NCBI RefSeq assembly: GCF_029968095.1
Contig: NZ_JASCIR010000035.1
Span: 1-56,308, forward strand
Reading direction: 5' to 3'
From: Streptomyces solicavernae
GTDB lineage: Bacteria; Actinomycetota; Actinomycetes; Streptomycetales; Streptomycetaceae
Length of the DNA stretch: 56,308 nt
Positions 30,694-39,816 of the stretch are shown here, piece by piece. Each line of letters opens with the position of its first letter. The first letter of the stretch is position 1. The notes beneath the pieces are model-generated. The model searched no databases and was not told where the DNA came from. It saw only the letters and a program-made list of their open reading frames with translations. The position numbers and the translations under genes were made by a program.

Positions 30694-32133
30694 CTACGCG
30701 GCGTTCCTGGGCCGCTCCCGCAGCCGCCCCGCCACGAACACCCCCGCCAGCGCCACCACCACCGACAGCGCGAAGACCGCCACGAACGCGCCGGGGTTCG
30801 ACCCCGCCCCCGCCCCGTGGCCCGCCGCCCCCACCGTTCCCCCGCCAAGCGCAGCGAACGCCGCGCCGCCGGCCGCGAGGAGGAGGATGTTGGACAGGCC
30901 GTCGGAGATCTGCAGGGCGGCCGAGTTGCTGCCCGCCTCGCTCGGCGCGGAGAGCTTGAGCAGCAGCACGCTCGTCGACGAGAGCGTCAGGCCCATCCCG
31001 AAGCAGCCCCAGGCCCAGGCGACGGCCACGATCCACACGGGTACGGAGTCGACGAGCACCGTCGGCGCCGCCGCGATGGCCAGGGCGACGAGCAGCATGC
31101 CGAGCCGGACCAGCGGCTCGCGGTGCGGTTCGAGGCGCGGCCGGGACTGCACCCAGGACCCGAGCGCCCAGGTCGCACCGCCGACCGCGAGCGAGAACCC
31201 GGCCATCGTCGGCGAGAGCCCGCGCTGGGTGACGAGCATCAGCGGTACGAAGGACTCCGCGGCGATGAACGACCCGGCCGCGATCCCGCGCAGCAGCACC
31301 ACCGCGGGCAGCCCGCGCGCGGCCCGGAACGTCCCGCGCGGCAGCAGCCCGAGCGCCGACGGCACCAGCAGCGCGGCCCCCGCGACGGCCGGCAGCAGCG
31401 ACCAGGCGCTGAGGTCCTGCCCCGCGTACTGCAGCAGCGCGGCGCCGCCGGAGATGCCGAGGGCGAGGCGGATGCGGCGCGGGTCGAAGGCGGCGGGCCG
31501 GCCGTCGGGCGGGCCCGCGGCCATGCGGCGGATCGCGGGCAGCGCGAGCGCCAGCGGGACCACGACCAGGGCGGGGATGCCGAGGAACACCCAGCGCCAG
31601 CCGAGCTGTTCGGTGACCGTGCCGGAGGCGAGCGGTCCCACGATCGACGGCACGATCCAGCTCGCCGCGAACGCCGCCATGATCGCCGGACGCAGCCGTT
31701 CCGGGTAGGCCCGGCTGACCACCACGTACAGCGCGACGATCACCAGGCCGCCGCCGAGGCCCTGCACGGCGCGGCCGAGGACGAACAGCCACATGGCGCC
31801 CGCGGTGCCGCAGAGCAGCAGGCCCGCGGCGAACGCGCCGATCCCGGCGGTCAGCGGGCCGAGCGGGCCGCGCCGGTCGGCCCACTGACCGGCGAGGACC
31901 ATGCCGAAGAGGCTGGTCGTGAAGTATCCGCTGAAGGCGAAGGCGTAGAGCGCGACGCCGTCCAGCTCCCGTGCGGCGACCGGCATCGCGGTGCCGACGG
32001 CGGTCGCCTCGAACGCGATGAGGAGGACGACGGAGACGATGCCGATGCTCAGCGCGCGGTACGGGCGACGCAGCACCCCGCCCTCGCGCTTCGCCTCCCG
32101 CAGGATGCGTGTGTCCCGTTCGGTCGTGGTCAT
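30694..32133 (-). CDS. MFS drug/proton antiporter-like transporter
   Basis: A 479-residue major facilitator with 12-14 membrane helices. The motif-A-like loop GQWADRRGPLGP follows helix 2, and LGRAVQGLGGGLVIVALYVVVSRAYPERLRPA matches multidrug-exporter motif B/C regions. Substrate unknown; an export role is most likely. The start at 32133 (MTTTERD) is chosen over 32154. It is not obviously coupled to the neighbouring VOC gene, which ends about 160 bases upstream. Confidence 0.88.
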   Translation of the reverse strand: MTTTERDTRILREAKREGGVLRRPYRALSIGIVSVVLLIAFEATAVGTAMPVAARELDGVALYAFAFSGYFTTSLFGMVLAGQWADRRGPLGPLTAGIGAFAAGLLLCGTAGAMWLFVLGRAVQGLGGGLVIVALYVVVSRAYPERLRPAIMAAFAASWIVPSIVGPLASGTVTEQLGWRWVFLGIPALVVVPLALALPAIRRMAAGPPDGRPAAFDPRRIRLALGISGGAALLQYAGQDLSAWSLLPAVAGAALLVPSALGLLPRGTFRAARGLPAVVLLRGIAAGSFIAAESFVPLMLVTQRGLSPTMAGFSLAVGGATWALGSWVQSRPRLEPHREPLVRLGMLLVALAIAAAPTVLVDSVPVWIVAVAWAWGCFGMGLTLSSTSVLLLKLSAPSEAGSNSAALQISDGLSNILLLAAGGAAFAALGGGTVGAAGHGAGAGSNPGAFVAVFALSVVVALAGVFVAGRLRERPRNAA

Positions 32134-32228
32134 GCGCGCCAGCGTAAGGGGCAACTCCCTTACTGGGACCTGACGTTGGGCGGGCGGAGACTGGTCCCTT
32201 GGTCGTACGTCCCGCCGCTCGCTCGCAG

Positions 32229-32282
32229 GACTACGACTCCTCCTCCGACTACGGCTCCTCCTCTGACTACGGCCTCTCCTCA
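32229..32282 (-). repeat. Three 18-bp tandem units just past the VOC stop
   Basis: GACTACGACTCCTCCTCC, GACTACGGCTCCTCCTCT and GACTACGGCCTCTCCTCA. On the minus strand two of the units present AGGAGG, identical to the anti-Shine-Dalgarno target, but no start codon follows within range. Confidence 0.85.
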
Positions 32283-32290
32283 GGGACGCG

Positions 32291-32776
32291 TCACTTGCCG
32301 TCCGCCGCGTCCGTCAGCGCCTGGACGTCCAGCTTGCCCATGCCCAGCATCGCCTTCATCGCGCGGGCGGCGCGGGCGGGGTCCGGGTCGGCGAGGAGTT
32401 CGTCCAGGGCGCGCGGCACGATCTGCCAGGACAAGCCGTACTTGTCCTTGAGCCAGCCGCACGGGCCCTCCGCGCCGCCGTCCGCGGTGAGTGCGGACCA
32501 GAGCCGGTCGACCTCCTTCTGGTCCTCGCAGTCGACGGCGACCGAGCAGGCCTCGCTGAACGTGAACTCGGGGCCGCCGTTCAGGCCCATGAACGGGGTC
32601 CCGGCGAGCTCGAAGAGGACCACCATGACGCTGCCGGGCTCCCCCGGGCCGGCCTCGCCGTAGCGCTGCACCTCCGTCACGCGGGAGTCGTCGAACAGCG
32701 ATGTGTAGAACTCGGCGGCCTCCTGGGCCCGGCCGTCGTACCAGAGGCAGGTCTTGATCTTCTGTGGCGTGGCCAT
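32291..32776 (-). CDS. VOC-family protein (PhnB/3-demethylubiquinone-like)
   Basis: A 161-residue protein of the vicinal-oxygen-chelate superfamily. It opens MATPQKIKTCLWYDGRAQEAAEFYTSLF, typical of the PhnB-like subgroup (Pfam 3-dmu-9_3-mt). Conserved features are TPFMGLNGGPEFTFSEACSVAVDC and DKYGLSWQIVPRALDELLADPDP. Members are often annotated as methyltransferases without proof, so enzymatic activity is not claimed here. The start at 32776 is set by the family N-terminus. Confidence 0.9.
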   Translation of the reverse strand: MATPQKIKTCLWYDGRAQEAAEFYTSLFDDSRVTEVQRYGEAGPGEPGSVMVVLFELAGTPFMGLNGGPEFTFSEACSVAVDCEDQKEVDRLWSALTADGGAEGPCGWLKDKYGLSWQIVPRALDELLADPDPARAARAMKAMLGMGKLDVQALTDAADGK

Positions 32777-32875
32777 GAGAGCTTCCCTTCCGTCGGGCGC
32801 GGGGCACACGCGGCTCCTGGGCGGACCGCGGGGCACGCGCGACTCACCTGGGTAGACCGCTCCCGGCCCCGGAAC

Positions 32876-33538
32876 TCATCGTGTGTGCTCCCAGACCTGG
32901 AGGGTGTAGGTGCGCCCCTTCTGGGTGCCCGTGGTCGGCGGTACGTCGGTCCGCAGCCGGTAGCCCGCCGCGCGGGCCACCCCGGTGCTGGCCGCGTTGT
33001 CCGGCTCGATCTGCAGCCTGATCCGGTGCAGGCCGAGGGTGGTGTGGGCGTACGCCGTGAGCAGCCGGGTCGCGCGCAGGGCGAGGCGGCGGCCGCGGTG
33101 GGCGGCGCCGATCGCGTACCCGAGCGTGACCGCGCCGGCCGGCCGCTCCGCGCCCAGCGAGCCGAGCAGCACCTCGCCGAGCGGTGTCGCGCCGTCCTCG
33201 GTGACGGCGAGCTGGAGCCGGGTGCCGTCGGCCCGGGTGGCGCGGGCCCGGTCGAGGTAGGCGCGGGCGGCCTGCGCGTCGAAGGGCGAGGCGAGCGGGG
33301 TGCGGTGGGCGATGCCGGGCTCGTCGAAGAGCTCCGCCATCGCAGGCAGGTCGTCCTCGGTCCACTCGCGCAGGACGAGCCCGTCTCCGCGGATGACGAC
33401 GGGGGCGGCGGGGAGGGCCGGTACGGGGTCGGGGTCCTCCTCGGCCGCAGCCCTCTCTCGTACGTACAACTCCCCCTGTGCGAGCTCCTGTCGCGCACCT
33501 TCCACAGCATCTCCACCTTCGGTGTGCATGAAGCTCAT
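32876..33538 (-). CDS. GNAT-family N-acetyltransferase
   Basis: A 220-residue protein. The GNAT domain spans about 45-215: GDGLVLREWTEDDLPAMAELF opens it, and the acetyl-CoA loop is in LGYAIGAAHRGRRLALRATRLL. The C-terminal IRLQIEPDNAASTGVARAAGY is typical of the RimJ/RimL type. It could acetylate a protein N-terminus or a small molecule. ATG 33538 has a GGAAGGGG ribosome-binding site. It is divergent from the kinase gene across 172 bases. Confidence 0.88.
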   Translation of the reverse strand: MSFMHTEGGDAVEGARQELAQGELYVRERAAAEEDPDPVPALPAAPVVIRGDGLVLREWTEDDLPAMAELFDEPGIAHRTPLASPFDAQAARAYLDRARATRADGTRLQLAVTEDGATPLGEVLLGSLGAERPAGAVTLGYAIGAAHRGRRLALRATRLLTAYAHTTLGLHRIRLQIEPDNAASTGVARAAGYRLRTDVPPTTGTQKGRTYTLQVWEHTR

Positions 33539-33710
33539 CCGCCCCTTCCGGCCTGCGTTTACTCTGCACAGGCTGCTCGCACCCCAGGTAACGGGAAACC
33601 CCTCCCGTCTCTCCTGCGACAGCGCTTCGCCCGCCTCGCCCCGAATCGTCGCGTGCGGGCCGGGACACCGCCACACCGGGGGTGCCGGAGGCTTGCGGCA
33701 TGATGTGGGC

Positions 33711-35582
33711 ATGGCAAGCACGGGGGATCTCATCGCGGGCCGGTACCGCATCGCGGCCAGGCTCGGCCGCGGCGGCATGGGCACCGTCTGGCGTGCGCAG
33801 GACGAGCTGCTCGGCCGCGCCGTCGCCGTCAAGGAACTCCACGTCGACGACGGACTGCCGTCCATGGACGCGGAGATGCAGCGCGAGCGGACGCTGCGCG
33901 AGGCCCGCTCGGTGGCGCAGGTGCGGCACCCCAACATCATGGTGCTGCACGACATCGTCGAGCACGACGCCCAGCCGTGGATCGTGATGGAACTGATCGA
34001 CGGCCGCTCCCTCGCCGACCGCATCGCCCTCGAAGGACCGGTCGCCCCCGCCGAGGCCGCCCGCGTCGGACTCGCCCTGCTCGACGCCCTGCGCGCGGCG
34101 CACGCCTCGGGCGTCCAGCACCGCGACCTCAAGCCGGCCAACGTCCTCATCGAGGCGCGCACCGGCCGCGTGGTCCTCTCCGACTTCGGCATCGCGCAGG
34201 TCGCGGGCCAGACGACGCTCACCGAGACCGGCTCGTTCGTCGGCTCGCCCGAGTACACGGCGCCCGAGCGCATGTCGAACCGCCACACCGGCCCCGAGTC
34301 CGACCTGTGGTCGCTGGGGGTGCTGCTGTGCGCGGCGGTCGACGGCGAGTCCCCGTTCCACCGCGACTCGGTCGCCGGGGTGCTGCACGCCGTCGTGATG
34401 GACGAGATCCGCATCCCGGCCGCCGCGGGCCCGCTCACCCCGGTCGTACGCGGGCTCCTGGAGCGGGACGTGGCGCACCGGCTCGACGTCGACGAGGCGG
34501 AGCGGCTGCTGTGGCCGTTGGCCGAGGACGCGGTGACGGCCCCGCTGGCCACGGCAGGCGCCCGCGTCGCCGCCGCTGCCGCCGCCGCCGCTGCGCCCGC
34601 CGACCCGCGCGTCGCCCACGCCGCGGCGCCCGTGGCCGCCCCTCCCCCGCGCCGCGCGGCCGGACAGGCGTCCCGTGCGCCCGGCACCCCGCAGACCGTG
34701 CCCGAGCAGGCCGGCTCGCCCGCTGGGCCTGCTGGGCCTGCTGGGCCTGCTGAGCCCGCCGAGCCCGCCGAGCCGCTGGTCGCCTCGACCCGGCCCGCGC
34801 CGCCGCCCTCGCGCCGCCCCCGGGTGCGTACCGCCGTCCTCGCGGGCGCCCTCGCCCTGGCGCTCGCGGGGGGCGGCACCGGCTTCGGCCTCTGGTACGC
34901 GGGCCGCGACGGGGCCTCCGAGGCCGGGGGAGAAGCCGGGCAGGTCGAGGTCGGCCCGACCCCGACGGCGGACCGCCCCCGGGGCGACCGCGTCCCGGAC
35001 GCGTCCCCGAACCCCACCGCCTCCGACCGCGCGAAGCCCACCGCGCCCACCGAGAAGGAGCGGCCCGGCAACGGCGACGGCGGCAACGCGGCCGACACCC
35101 CGGCCGACGACGGCTCCGAGACGCCCGCCGCCGACCCGGCGCCCGCCGGGTACCGCACGGTCACCGACCCGCTGGGCTTCAAGGTCGCGGTCCCCGACGG
35201 CTTCACCCGCTCCTACGAGGCCCCGCGCGTGTACTACTACTCCCCCGGCAAGAAGTTCCGCCTCGGCTTCCACCCGCAACCCCAGGACCCCCAGGGCCCG
35301 TTGGCGGTCATGCGGCAGGCCCACGAGGACGGCCCGGACGACTACCCCGGCTACCGCAACGGCTCCGTCACCGAGACCACCCACAACGGCCACGCCGCCG
35401 CGCTCTGGACGTTCACCTGGGACGGCACGGCGGCGGACGGCGGGCCCCGGAAGACGTACGACCTGAGCTGGGACGAGAACGGCAGGATGTACGACCTGTG
35501 GATCTCGGGCCCGAGCCCCCAACAGGCCACGGCCAAGCGGCACTTCGACGTGGCGCTGGAATCGTTCACGGCCGGGGGATAG
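33711..35582 (+). CDS. Transmembrane Ser/Thr protein kinase (PknB-type)
   Basis: A 623-residue Hanks-type kinase. Glycine loop LGRGGMG is at residues 18-24, the ATP lysine K41 (VAVKEL), catalytic D139 (HRDLKPANV) and DFG D158. An Ala/Pro-rich juxtamembrane linker (with 9-bp PAG/PAE repeats) leads to one membrane helix at about 372-395. The external part has a disordered stalk and a C-terminal globular domain (about 480-623, YRTVTDPLGFKVAVPDGF...ESFTAGG), probably the sensor. The SARP regulator begins 77 bases downstream on the same strand, so it is a candidate phosphorylation target. Confidence 0.92.
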   Translation: MASTGDLIAGRYRIAARLGRGGMGTVWRAQDELLGRAVAVKELHVDDGLPSMDAEMQRERTLREARSVAQVRHPNIMVLHDIVEHDAQPWIVMELIDGRSLADRIALEGPVAPAEAARVGLALLDALRAAHASGVQHRDLKPANVLIEARTGRVVLSDFGIAQVAGQTTLTETGSFVGSPEYTAPERMSNRHTGPESDLWSLGVLLCAAVDGESPFHRDSVAGVLHAVVMDEIRIPAAAGPLTPVVRGLLERDVAHRLDVDEAERLLWPLAEDAVTAPLATAGARVAAAAAAAAAPADPRVAHAAAPVAAPPPRRAAGQASRAPGTPQTVPEQAGSPAGPAGPAGPAEPAEPAEPLVASTRPAPPPSRRPRVRTAVLAGALALALAGGGTGFGLWYAGRDGASEAGGEAGQVEVGPTPTADRPRGDRVPDASPNPTASDRAKPTAPTEKERPGNGDGGNAADTPADDGSETPAADPAPAGYRTVTDPLGFKVAVPDGFTRSYEAPRVYYYSPGKKFRLGFHPQPQDPQGPLAVMRQAHEDGPDDYPGYRNGSVTETTHNGHAAALWTFTWDGTAADGGPRKTYDLSWDENGRMYDLWISGPSPQQATAKRHFDVALESFTAGG

Positions 35583-35645
35583 GAGGCGGGGAGGGGAAAA
35601 GTCCGGGCGGATCTTGCAAGGACCCCCGCCCCGAACCCGCCGCTC

Positions 35646-35651
35646 TATAAA
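35646..35651 (+). promoter_or_regulatory. -10-like TATAAA before the SARP gene
   Basis: TATAAA ends 8 bases before the GTG at 35660, an unusually AT-rich site here. This would give a nearly leaderless transcript, separate from any read-through from the kinase gene. No convincing -35 is visible. Confidence 0.4.
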
Positions 35652-35659
35652 CTCCCCGC

Positions 35660-38600
35660 GTGGCGATCATGCGCGAGTTATCCGCTGGTGAAGATGCAGA
35701 TGCAAACACGCACCTCCGATTCGCTCTCCTCGGCCCCCTCCAGGCCTGGCGCGGCCCCACCCCCGTAGACCTCGGCCCGGTCCGCGAGCAGGCCCTCCTC
35801 ACCGCCCTCCTCCTCCGCCCCGACCGCACCGTCACCCGACAGCAACTCCTCGACGGCGTCTGGGGAACCGAGCCGCCCGGCACCGGCGCCAAGGTGATCC
35901 CGGTCTACGTCCACCGCCTGCGCCGGCGCCTCGACGCTCCCGGACGCGGCGCCGCCGGTTCCGTGCTGGGCACCGCCCGCGGCGGCTACCGCTTCACGCC
36001 CGCGAACGCCGAGGGCGCGGTCGAGGTGGACGTGGACCGCTGCGAGCAGCTGGCCGCCGAGGGGCGCGCGGCACGGGACGCCGGGGACCTGGACGCCGCG
36101 GCCGCGGCCTGGTCCACCGCACTCGGCCTGTTCCGCGGCGAGCCCCTGGCCTCCGTGCCCGGCCCCTTCGCGGCGGGCGAGCGGCTCCGCCTCACCGAGC
36201 AACGGCTGTCCCTGGCCCAGGACTTGGCGGCGGCACGGCTGCGGCTCGGGCGGCACGCGGAGGCGGTGGGCGAGCTGTACGCGCTGGCCGCGGAGCACCC
36301 GTACAACGAGGCGCTGGCCGCGCTCCTGATGCGGGCCCTGTACGCCGCGAACCGGCAGGCCGACGCGCTCGACGTGTACGCCGCCGTGCGCCGCCGCCTC
36401 GTCGACGAGCAGGGCGTGGACCCCGGCCCCGAGCTGCGGCAGGCGCACGAGGCGGTGCTGCGCGGCGAGGCCGGGGCGCAGGCGCAGGCCCAGGCGCAGG
36501 CCCAGGCGCAGACCCAGACCCACGGGCCCGCGCCCATACCCGCACCCCCGCCCTCGTACCAGAAGTCCCCTCGCCGTCAGGAACTCCCCGTGGACATAGG
36601 GAAGTTCACCGGCCGCGAGCGCGAGCTCGGCCTCCTCGTCGCGGACGCCGACGCGGGCGTCGTCACCGTACGGGCCGTGGACGGCATGGCCGGGATCGGG
36701 AAGACCGCGCTCGCCGTGCACGCGGCGCGGGCCCTGTCGGCCGGCTACCCCGACGGCTGTCTGTTCGTGGAGCTGCACGGGCACCGCGAGGAGCACCCGG
36801 CGGCGGGGAGGCAGCGCGTCCTGCGCCGCCTCCTGCGGTCGGTGGGCGCGGGCGAGGGCGAGGACTCCGAGGACCTGGACGAGCTGGCCGCGTCCTGGCG
36901 CGCGGCGACGGCCTCCCTGCGCCTCCTTCTCGTACTGGACGACGCCTCCGCCGCCGAACAGGTGCGCCCGCTGCTGCCCGCCGGGCCCGGCAGCATGGTC
37001 CTGGTGACCAGCCGGCAGCGCCTGACCGGCCTGGACGCGGACCGCCGCATCTCCCTCGCGCCGCTCGGCCTCGACGAGGCGGCGGGCCTGCTGACCCGTA
37101 TCGTCGGCGGCGCGGGCTCCGCGCGCGAGCGGGCCGCCGTACACGAAGCCGTACATGAACTGGCCGCGCTCTGCGGCCGGTTGCCGCTCGCCCTTCGGAT
37201 CGTCGGGGCCCGGATCCAGGACCGCCCGCTGTGGGCGGTCGAGGCGCTGGCGGCCCGCCTCGGCGACGACGAGCGCCGCCTCGACGAACTCGCCGTCGAG
37301 GACCGCAGCGTCGAGGTCGCCTTCAAGGTCTCGTACGGGCAGCTCCCGCCCGGCGAGCAGCGCGCGTTCCGGGCCCTCGGGCTCTCGCCGACCGTGCAGT
37401 TCGACCGGCTCACGCTCGCCGCACTGCTCGGCGTCCCGCCCGCGGCGGCCGAGCAGGCCCTGGAGCACCTGGCCGACGCGAGCCTCGTGCAGCAGGTCAC
37501 CGCCGACCGCTACCGGCTGCACGACCTGGTGGCCGCCTACGCCCGCCGGGTCGCCGCGACCCGCCCGAAGGAGGCGGCGGCCGCGCGCGGCGGGGTGTTC
37601 CGGCTGTACGTGACGGCCGCCCGCGCCGCCAGTGACTGGGGCACGTCCGTCCCCGGCGCCGACGCCCGCGACACCGGCCCGTTCGCCGACTGGGAGGAGG
37701 CCGCGGCCTGGCTGGACGCCGCGGGCACCGAACTCGTCGACGTGATCGGGCGGTCCGTCGCCGCGGGCCATGTCGACGACGCCTGCCGGCTCGCCGAAGG
37801 GCTCGTCGACTACCTCACCCGCCAGGGCCGCTTCCACGAGTGCCGCACCGCCCTGGAGACCGCCCTGCCGCTGGCCGACCGCGCCTCGGAGCCGCGCCTC
37901 GCCTCCGCTCTGCGTACCGGCATGGGCATCATGTACGGCCTCCAGGGGCACTACGGGGAGGCCCGCCGCTGGCTCACGGAGGCGCTGGACCTCAGCCGCC
38001 GCGCCGACGACCCGCACGAGCGGGCCCGCGCCTCCGCCGGGCTCGGCACCTTCGCCAACCTGGAGGGCGACGCCGCCGAGTCCATGACCCACTTCGCCGA
38101 AGTCGCCCGCCTGGTCGGCGAGTTGGAGCACGACGACTGGCTGATCGGCTCGGTGATGACCCGCGTAGGCGACATCCACCACCAGCTCGGCGAGCACGAC
38201 AAGGCGTACGACCGCTACACCGACGCCATCACCCTCGCCGAGCGGTCCGGCAGCCCCCGGCTCCTCGGCAAGACCCTGCTCCGCCTCGGCCGCCTCCAGC
38301 TCGACCTGGGCCGGCCCGCCGAGGCCGCGGGCGCGCTCGGCAAGGCCGAGGACCTGGCGCGCCGCCTCGGCGACGTCCCCCTGCACTCCGCGGTCCTCGA
38401 CCGCCTCGCCACCGCCGAGACCCACCTCGGCAACCCCTCGGCCGCGGCGGACCTGCGCCGCCGGGCCCGCGCCCTCCTCGACGAGCAGACCGGCACGGAC
38501 TCGGAGATCGTCATCCGCCACCAGCTCGTCTGGTACGGAGCCGCCGCCGAGGACCTGACCGGCGCCCGCGACTTCTTCGCCCGCGCCACGAACCTGCCGG

Positions 38601-38740
38601 GCACGGAGGAGGGGCGGGCGCGGGTCAGGCGGGTGCTGGACGCGCTGGGGCGGGAAGCTTTGGGGCGGGACGCTTTGGGGCGGGACACTTTGGGGCGGGA
38701 CGCTTTGGGGCGACGGGGGCGGCCGGACAGTGGTGCGTGA
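35660..38740 (+). CDS. AfsR-like SARP-STAND-TPR regulator with TTA codon
   Basis: A 1026-residue regulator. Domains in order are an OmpR-type SARP DNA-binding domain (about 18-110), a bacterial transcriptional activation domain (about 115-270), a QA/QT-rich hinge, an NB-ARC-type NTPase with Walker A GMAGIGKT (about 342-349) and LLLVLDD, and C-terminal TPRs (about 710-990). This is AfsR architecture, which activates secondary metabolism. Codon 7 (35678-35680) is TTA, and both possible starts (GTG 35660, ATG 35669) precede it, so translation should require the bldA tRNA. The last 27 residues are ALGRD repeats from a 15-bp tandem array. Confidence 0.93.
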   Translation: MAIMRELSAGEDADANTHLRFALLGPLQAWRGPTPVDLGPVREQALLTALLLRPDRTVTRQQLLDGVWGTEPPGTGAKVIPVYVHRLRRRLDAPGRGAAGSVLGTARGGYRFTPANAEGAVEVDVDRCEQLAAEGRAARDAGDLDAAAAAWSTALGLFRGEPLASVPGPFAAGERLRLTEQRLSLAQDLAAARLRLGRHAEAVGELYALAAEHPYNEALAALLMRALYAANRQADALDVYAAVRRRLVDEQGVDPGPELRQAHEAVLRGEAGAQAQAQAQAQAQTQTHGPAPIPAPPPSYQKSPRRQELPVDIGKFTGRERELGLLVADADAGVVTVRAVDGMAGIGKTALAVHAARALSAGYPDGCLFVELHGHREEHPAAGRQRVLRRLLRSVGAGEGEDSEDLDELAASWRAATASLRLLLVLDDASAAEQVRPLLPAGPGSMVLVTSRQRLTGLDADRRISLAPLGLDEAAGLLTRIVGGAGSARERAAVHEAVHELAALCGRLPLALRIVGARIQDRPLWAVEALAARLGDDERRLDELAVEDRSVEVAFKVSYGQLPPGEQRAFRALGLSPTVQFDRLTLAALLGVPPAAAEQALEHLADASLVQQVTADRYRLHDLVAAYARRVAATRPKEAAAARGGVFRLYVTAARAASDWGTSVPGADARDTGPFADWEEAAAWLDAAGTELVDVIGRSVAAGHVDDACRLAEGLVDYLTRQGRFHECRTALETALPLADRASEPRLASALRTGMGIMYGLQGHYGEARRWLTEALDLSRRADDPHERARASAGLGTFANLEGDAAESMTHFAEVARLVGELEHDDWLIGSVMTRVGDIHHQLGEHDKAYDRYTDAITLAERSGSPRLLGKTLLRLGRLQLDLGRPAEAAGALGKAEDLARRLGDVPLHSAVLDRLATAETHLGNPSAAADLRRRARALLDEQTGTDSEIVIRHQLVWYGAAAEDLTGARDFFARATNLPGTEEGRARVRRVLDALGREALGRDALGRDTLGRDALGRRGRPDSGA
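38642..38716 (+). repeat. Five 15-bp units at the 3' end of the SARP gene
   Basis: GCTTTGGGGCGGGAC and close variants repeat in frame (ALGRE-ALGRD-ALGRD-TLGRD-ALGRR). They form the extreme C-terminus of the regulator, beyond the TPR region. Confidence 0.9.
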
Positions 38741-38770
38741 CGTCCGACGCCCCCGTCGGTCCTGCATGGG

Positions 38771-39592
38771 TCAGGGACGGGGAGCCGGGTTCCCCTGGTC
38801 GTCCCGCCACTGGATGCCGGGGGCGCTCTCCTGAGTGAGGGTCTGCTCGATGACGTTGCCGGGCTTCGGGTAGTTGCCGTGCTTGAAGTAGTACCCGGGC
38901 GCGTTCAGCAGGCTGGCGTCGCAGATCGGGTCGCCGTTGATGCAGTACCGGGTGACCGGGATGCCGTTGAAGTCGGTCGGCCCGGCGCCGGGCGCGGTGA
39001 AGAACCCGGGGATGCCGAAGCCCCGCGGAGCCTGCGCGCCGAGGCCGGTCCCGGGCTGCATCGGGTCGGCGTACAGCTTGCCGGTGACCAGCTCGCGCGG
39101 AATGCTCGTCTCGCCGCGGGCGATCTTCTGCAGGATCTCGTCGGCGGCGTGCGCGCCCTGCGAGTACCCGGCGATCGTGAGCTGCGCCTCCGGGTGCTTC
39201 TGGTGCGTCTCCTCCGCGACGCGCAGCCCCTCCTCGATGCCCTTGCGCACGCTGGCGTCGTACGTCGGCGCGGTGAGGGCCTCCGGGTGCACGCCCTTGT
39301 CGTCGACGAGCGGCCCGCCGGGACCGATGAACGGGCCGGCCGAAGCCGGGTAGCACACCGGGATCGCCCGGTCCCCGAGCTGGTGCTTCGCGTTGGCCGC
39401 GTCGTACGAGTACGTACAGTGCGGCGCGCCCGGGGTGGCGCCGGTGCCGCCGATCTGAATGTAGTACCGATCTTCTTCAGCGGCCTGCGCGGCGCCCGGA
39501 AGCGCGACGACGGACCCGACCGCCATCGCCACCGTCGCGGCAGCGGCACCGAGAACCCGCCTCACCCTGCTCCTGCTGCTCGTCCTGACCAT
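38771..39592 (-). CDS. Secreted alpha/beta hydrolase (PE-PPE/cutinase-like)
   Basis: A 273-residue exported enzyme. The signal peptide is at about 1-38 (MVRTSSRSRVRRVLGAAAATVAMAVG...AQAAEE). The nucleophile elbow GYSQGAHAADEIL and upstream segment KGIEEGLRVAEE match PE-PPE or cutinase-like serine hydrolases of actinobacteria; Asp and His candidates lie in FNGIPVTRYCINGDPICDA and FKHGNYP. Probable activity is an esterase or lipase outside the cell. The start at 39592 has a GGGGAG ribosome-binding site. It is convergent with the SARP gene. Confidence 0.85.
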   Translation of the reverse strand: MVRTSSRSRVRRVLGAAAATVAMAVGSVVALPGAAQAAEEDRYYIQIGGTGATPGAPHCTYSYDAANAKHQLGDRAIPVCYPASAGPFIGPGGPLVDDKGVHPEALTAPTYDASVRKGIEEGLRVAEETHQKHPEAQLTIAGYSQGAHAADEILQKIARGETSIPRELVTGKLYADPMQPGTGLGAQAPRGFGIPGFFTAPGAGPTDFNGIPVTRYCINGDPICDASLLNAPGYYFKHGNYPKPGNVIEQTLTQESAPGIQWRDDQGNPAPRP

Positions 39593-39816
39593 GAGCTGAT
39601 CTCCCCCTAGGAGTCTGGAACGTACGCCGCTCGAATCGAGCAACTCACAACCTAGGGAGGAGAGTTGGCATCGCGATGACATGACGATGACTTGGCTGGT
39701 GAGGAGGCGGGCGAGCCGGGCGCAGGGGCCGAGACCGACCGGCCCGGTCACTCGGGCGGGTGACGTCACCCAACTTGCCTTGCGCATATGCCAGTTGCCG
39801 CACCAGGCTCCCGACC

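Noticed and set aside
32229..32282. Repeated AGGAGG as ribosome-binding sites for the MFS gene
   Set aside because: They lie about 110-130 bases before the MFS start with no intervening small ORF.
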